Shown piece by piece: positions 7,811-9,864 of a DNA stretch of 9,864 nucleotides. Below the pieces are notes generated by a model. That model was not told where the DNA came from, searched no databases, and was given only the letters and a program-made list of their open reading frames with translations. Origin of the DNA: an uncultured Spartobacteria bacterium (GTDB taxonomy: Bacteria > Verrucomicrobiota > Verrucomicrobiia > Chthoniobacterales > Terrimicrobiaceae); NCBI GenBank assembly GCA_937960895.1, contig CALCJD010000037.1:1-9864 (forward strand), read 5' to 3'. Made by a program: the position numbers and the translations under genes. Within the stretch, counting starts at the first letter, position 1. The number at the start of each line of letters is the position of its first letter.

Positions 7811-8904
7811 CGGGAAGTGGCGGAGACGGTTTTTTCGGCGTCCCGCACGCAGCGAAAGCCGATGTGGTTGGTGCCGGTGTCGGGGGAGGTTCTCATGCGG
7901 GCGCTCACGCGGTACCCCGAGCAATAGGAGGCATTGCAGAGGAAGGAACCGCCGCGGATGACGCGTTTCGGCACAAAAGGTTCGTCGGGGTCGTGGCTCG
8001 TGGACGGACCGGCGGGATTCCCCACCGGCGGGTTTGCGGCGTCCTTTGCATAGGTGTCGGGCCGATACCAATCGGCCACCCATTGCCAGACATTGCCAGC
8101 CATGTCGTGGAGCCCGTAGCCGTTCGCGGGAAACGCCCGCACGGGGGAGCGCCCGGCAAATCCGTCACGCCCCTCGTCCTTCACGGGAAAGTCGCCCTGC
8201 CAGGTGTTGGCCCGCCACGTTCCCCCGGCATCCAGGTCGTCGTCCCCCCAGGCATGGCGTTTGCCTTCCAGACCGCCACGGGCCGCGTACTCCCATTCCG
8301 CCTCGGTGGGAAGCCGCTTGCCGGCCCACTTCGCATAGGCCACGGCATCGTCCCAGGAAACCTGCACGACAGGCCAGTCGTCCCGGCCTTCGATGGTGCT
8401 GCCGGGTCCCTCGGGGTGACGCCAGTTCGCCCCCGGACACCAGGTCCACCATTGTGAGACGTCATGGAGCGGCCCGCCGGAGGAGGTTGCCTGAAAGACC
8501 AGACCGGCGGGCACCAGCAGTTCCTTCGGCGGCGGCGGCGCGCCCGGCGGAAGTTGTTTCATGATCTCCGCCAGATCGGGCGCCTTCTCGGCCGTGGTCA
8601 GATAACCGGTGGCTTCGACAAACTTGCGAAATTGCGCATTCGTCACCGGAGTCACGTCCATCCAGAATCCCTCCACCCTCACCCGATGTGCGGGTTTTTC
8701 ATCGGCACGGGCGTCGGCATCCCCGCTGCCCATCGTGAATTCGCCGCCGGGGATCCAAACCATGCCTTCGGGGGCGCCGGACACGGCCGGCGCATAACGT
8801 GAGGCCGCGGGCGGTTGGCAGCACTCGGGTTGCTTCGCCACCGCCGGATGCAAACCGGCCATCAGCCACACGACAGCGGGCAGACAGGGCATGCGGAGTT
8901 TCAT
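7807..8904 (-). CDS. formylglycine-generating enzyme (SUMF1/FGE family), exported
   Basis: This 365-residue protein belongs to the FGE-sulfatase family, copper enzymes that use O2 to oxidise the cysteine of the sulfatase CxPxR motif to C-alpha-formylglycine. The domain runs from about GMVWIPGGEFTMGS (47-60) to IGFRCVRD (348-355). It contains GANWRHPEGPGSTI (158-171), VSWDDAVAY, WAGKRLPTEAEWEYAARGGL (193-212), GYGLHDMAGNVW and RGGSFLCNASYC. The last carries the paired active-site cysteines Cys323 and Cys328, with the same spacing as human FGE Cys336/Cys341, so this is a probable active enzyme and not just a lectin-like relative. The structural cysteine of GFRC is kept (Cys352). Residues 1-23 form a signal peptide (AVA/KQ), followed by a CC pair at 28-29. 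The ATG at 8904 is fixed by the strong ribosome-binding site and the ATGA overlap. The three downstream sulfatases are its obvious substrates. Confidence 0.93.
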   Translation of the reverse strand: MKLRMPCLPAVVWLMAGLHPAVAKQPECCQPPAASRYAPAVSGAPEGMVWIPGGEFTMGSGDADARADEKPAHRVRVEGFWMDVTPVTNAQFRKFVEATGYLTTAEKAPDLAEIMKQLPPGAPPPPKELLVPAGLVFQATSSGGPLHDVSQWWTWCPGANWRHPEGPGSTIEGRDDWPVVQVSWDDAVAYAKWAGKRLPTEAEWEYAARGGLEGKRHAWGDDDLDAGGTWRANTWQGDFPVKDEGRDGFAGRSPVRAFPANGYGLHDMAGNVWQWVADWYRPDTYAKDAANPPVGNPAGPSTSHDPDEPFVPKRVIRGGSFLCNASYCSGYRVSARMRTSPDTGTNHIGFRCVRDAEKTVSATSR

Positions 8905-9584
8905 TTTCCCCCTCCCTTCCGTTCCCGGTTCAGGGTCTTTTCGACGGCGGCATATCGCTTCACGAACCGCGGCGGCACGGCCGGTTCGCCAACCGGAGGA
9001 GGATTCCAGGTGAAGTCCGCGATGAGGTCTCCGATCTGCACTCGGACAAGACGGCGTTCATCGACCGAGACAAACGCCTGCGCCTTGAGTTTCGCATGGT
9101 GGTCCGGATCGGGGATCACATGACCGGGCCAGAGAATGATGAGCGGAACTTCCGCTTCGAAGACGATCACCTTCCTGCCTCCGAATTCGCCGACACCCTT
9201 CAACGCGTCACGGCCGATCCAGCCGGTCAGCCCAATGCGGCCGGGCCAGCGATTGACGTTGAACAGGACACCCTCGACGCGGGGATCCTCCGCGAACCAG
9301 GCCCGTCCGAGCCACCACGCCTCGGAGGTTTTTCCGTCCGGCCACGTGATGACGTCCCGCTGCACGTCGCCCACACGGGTGGCTTCGAGCGACGAGGCCA
9401 GATGGGCGGGCGCGGGGGAACCGGCCGCGGACTCGGCGCGTGAGAAGGTGACCGTCCAGGCCCCCCGCTCGGGCAGCCGCAATGCCGCATCGGCGATGGC
9501 CAGTTGCTGTTCGGGCGTGGGATCTTCCGCGGCGGTCGCGGTCACGAGGGCAATGCCAGAGAAAAATAGAAGACGTTTAATCAT
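8901..9584 (-). CDS. exported protein of unknown function, 227 aa
   Basis: I chose the ATG at 9584 because it begins a clean signal peptide: MIKR, a hydrophobic stretch to about residue 18, then an ATAA/E cleavage region. It also overlaps the stop of the upstream gene. An in-frame ATG at 9782 would only add residues that are out-of-frame translation of that upstream gene. The mature part has a Trp-rich central segment, with TWPDGKTSEAWW at 80-91 and further Trp at 96, 113 and 122. It ends in a strand-like stretch, AFVSVDERRLVRVQIGD (170-186), followed by a basic tail. The pattern of strands and the 'xVDxxRLVRVxxGD' stretch loosely recall LolA-like or lipoprotein-carrier folds, but this is only an impression. 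No catalytic motif is seen. Its stop overlaps the FGE start as ATGA. Likely periplasmic; function unknown. Confidence 0.8.
   Translation of the reverse strand: MIKRLLFFSGIALVTATAAEDPTPEQQLAIADAALRLPERGAWTVTFSRAESAAGSPAPAHLASSLEATRVGDVQRDVITWPDGKTSEAWWLGRAWFAEDPRVEGVLFNVNRWPGRIGLTGWIGRDALKGVGEFGGRKVIVFEAEVPLIILWPGHVIPDPDHHAKLKAQAFVSVDERRLVRVQIGDLIADFTWNPPPVGEPAVPPRFVKRYAAVEKTLNRERKGGGK
8908..8918 (-). promoter_or_regulatory. strong Shine-Dalgarno site for the FGE gene
   Basis: Read on the minus strand this is AAGGGAGGGGG, followed by AAA and the ATG at 8904. The GGAGG core (8915-8911) is 6 nt from the start codon. It lies inside the last codons of the preceding gene. It is the only start in the operon with a clear purine-rich ribosome-binding site. 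The starts at 7810, 6674, 5090 and 3177 have none, and 9584 and 1804 only weak matches. Confidence 0.65.
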
Positions 9585-9864
9585 CGGCGGGTTCCCGGCT
9601 GATGTGGAGGATCCGGCCTGTGAGGCGGTCGATGGAAAGATGGACCCAAATGTGGCGTTCCGAGGCGACCAGGAACTGGTCGAGCCCCGTCTTGCCCTGC
9701 GGAATGCGACCGGTCTGTGCAAAGAGATCGATGAGAAGGTTCCAGGTGCGCGTTTCGGCCGTATCGGCAAGCGCGCGGACAAAAACTTCGCGCTGACGTT
9801 TGATGCGTTCGGCGTCCGAGCCGATGGACAGTCGGCTCTGGTCGCCCAGCCAGCGGGTGACGAG
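9577..9864 (-). CDS. C-terminal fragment of a Verru_Chthon cassette protein A-like protein
   Basis: An open frame enters from the right edge and ends at a TAA at 9579-9577, leaving the last 95 residues of a longer protein. The fragment reads through RIKRQREVFVRALADT, then RTWNLLIDLFAQTGRIP, then HIWVHLSIDRLTGRILHIS. From memory this matches the conserved tail of the large Verru_Chthon cassette protein A family of Verrucomicrobia, in which an 'RTWNLLID..AQTGR' stretch precedes a W-H-x-x-I-D-R-x-T-G stretch. That family is encoded beside short proteins with type IV pilin-like N-termini (cassette proteins B, C and D), and its function is unknown. No metal-binding or catalytic motif is visible in the fragment. 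Its stop overlaps the next start by 8 bp (ATGATTAA), so it appears to be the upstream member of this operon. The reading frame is secure; the family name is recognition from memory and should be checked with a profile search. Confidence 0.6.
   Translation of the reverse strand, partial: LVTRWLGDQSRLSIGSDAERIKRQREVFVRALADTAETRTWNLLIDLFAQTGRIPQGKTGLDQFLVASERHIWVHLSIDRLTGRILHISREPADD

Noticed and set aside
7811..8083. An in-frame upstream ATG that would extend the serine hydrolase by 91 residues.
   Set aside because: The extension is out-of-frame translation of the FGE gene, is Arg/His-rich, and would bury the clear signal peptide that begins at 7810.
7807..8904. Possibility that the FGE-domain protein is a non-catalytic or different relative (EgtB-, PvdO- or lectin-like).
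   Set aside because: It has both active-site cysteines in the SUMF1 spacing, close similarity to SUMF1 through the whole domain, and three Cys-type sulfatases beside it.
9585..9782. An in-frame upstream ATG that would extend the 227-residue exported protein by 66 residues.
   Set aside because: The extension overlaps the cassette A-like coding sequence in another frame and hides the signal peptide starting at 9584.
1..9864. Searched by eye for CRISPR arrays, tRNA or rRNA genes, insertion-sequence ends, direct repeats and an internal promoter region.
   Set aside because: None seen. Coding sequence fills nearly the whole window and no internal gap exceeds 3 bp; short GGC-rich runs such as that near 8528 are explained by codon use.

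Overview
The window is a piece of a GC-rich bacterial genome, roughly 60-65% G+C by eye, almost certainly from the PVC group and most likely a verrucomicrobium. Three things point there: clustered Cys-type sulfatases, proteins with LamG modules, and the C-terminus at 9577-9864, which resembles the end of the Verrucomicrobia-restricted 'Verru_Chthon cassette protein A' family as I remember it. No rRNA, tRNA, CRISPR array or transposase gene is visible.

Every gene lies on the minus strand, so the order of transcription runs from the right edge to the left: (1) the C-terminus of a Verru_Chthon cassette A-like protein (9577-9864, cut by the window); (2) a small exported protein of unknown function (8901-9584); (3) a formylglycine-generating enzyme, FGE (7807-8904); (4) a class C beta-lactamase-fold serine hydrolase (6671-7810); (5) sulfatase 1 (5094-6674); (6) sulfatase 2 with a C-terminal LamG-like domain (3174-5090); (7) sulfatase 3, similar to arylsulfatase B (1786-3177); (8) a LamG protein with a large unassigned C-terminal domain (50-1804). 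Of the seven junctions, four are ATGA overlaps, one is an 8-bp overlap, one a 19-bp overlap and one a 3-bp gap. The genes therefore look like one translationally coupled operon whose promoter lies beyond 9864. The last 49 bases are AT-richer and hold no clear gene.

All seven complete proteins begin with a plausible Sec signal peptide, so the whole module appears to work outside the cytoplasm. The simplest reading is a unit for desulfating a sulfated polysaccharide or glycosaminoglycan. The FGE oxidises the CxPxR cysteine of the three co-encoded sulfatases to formylglycine, and the sulfatases remove sulfate esters from different positions. The serine hydrolase may remove acyl groups, and the LamG parts may bind glycan. 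No recognisable glycoside hydrolase, polysaccharide lyase, transporter or regulator is present; the unassigned domain of the LamG protein is the best candidate for a new glycan-active fold. The most unusual context is the apparent coupling of this module to a Verru_Chthon (pseudopilin-associated) cassette gene.
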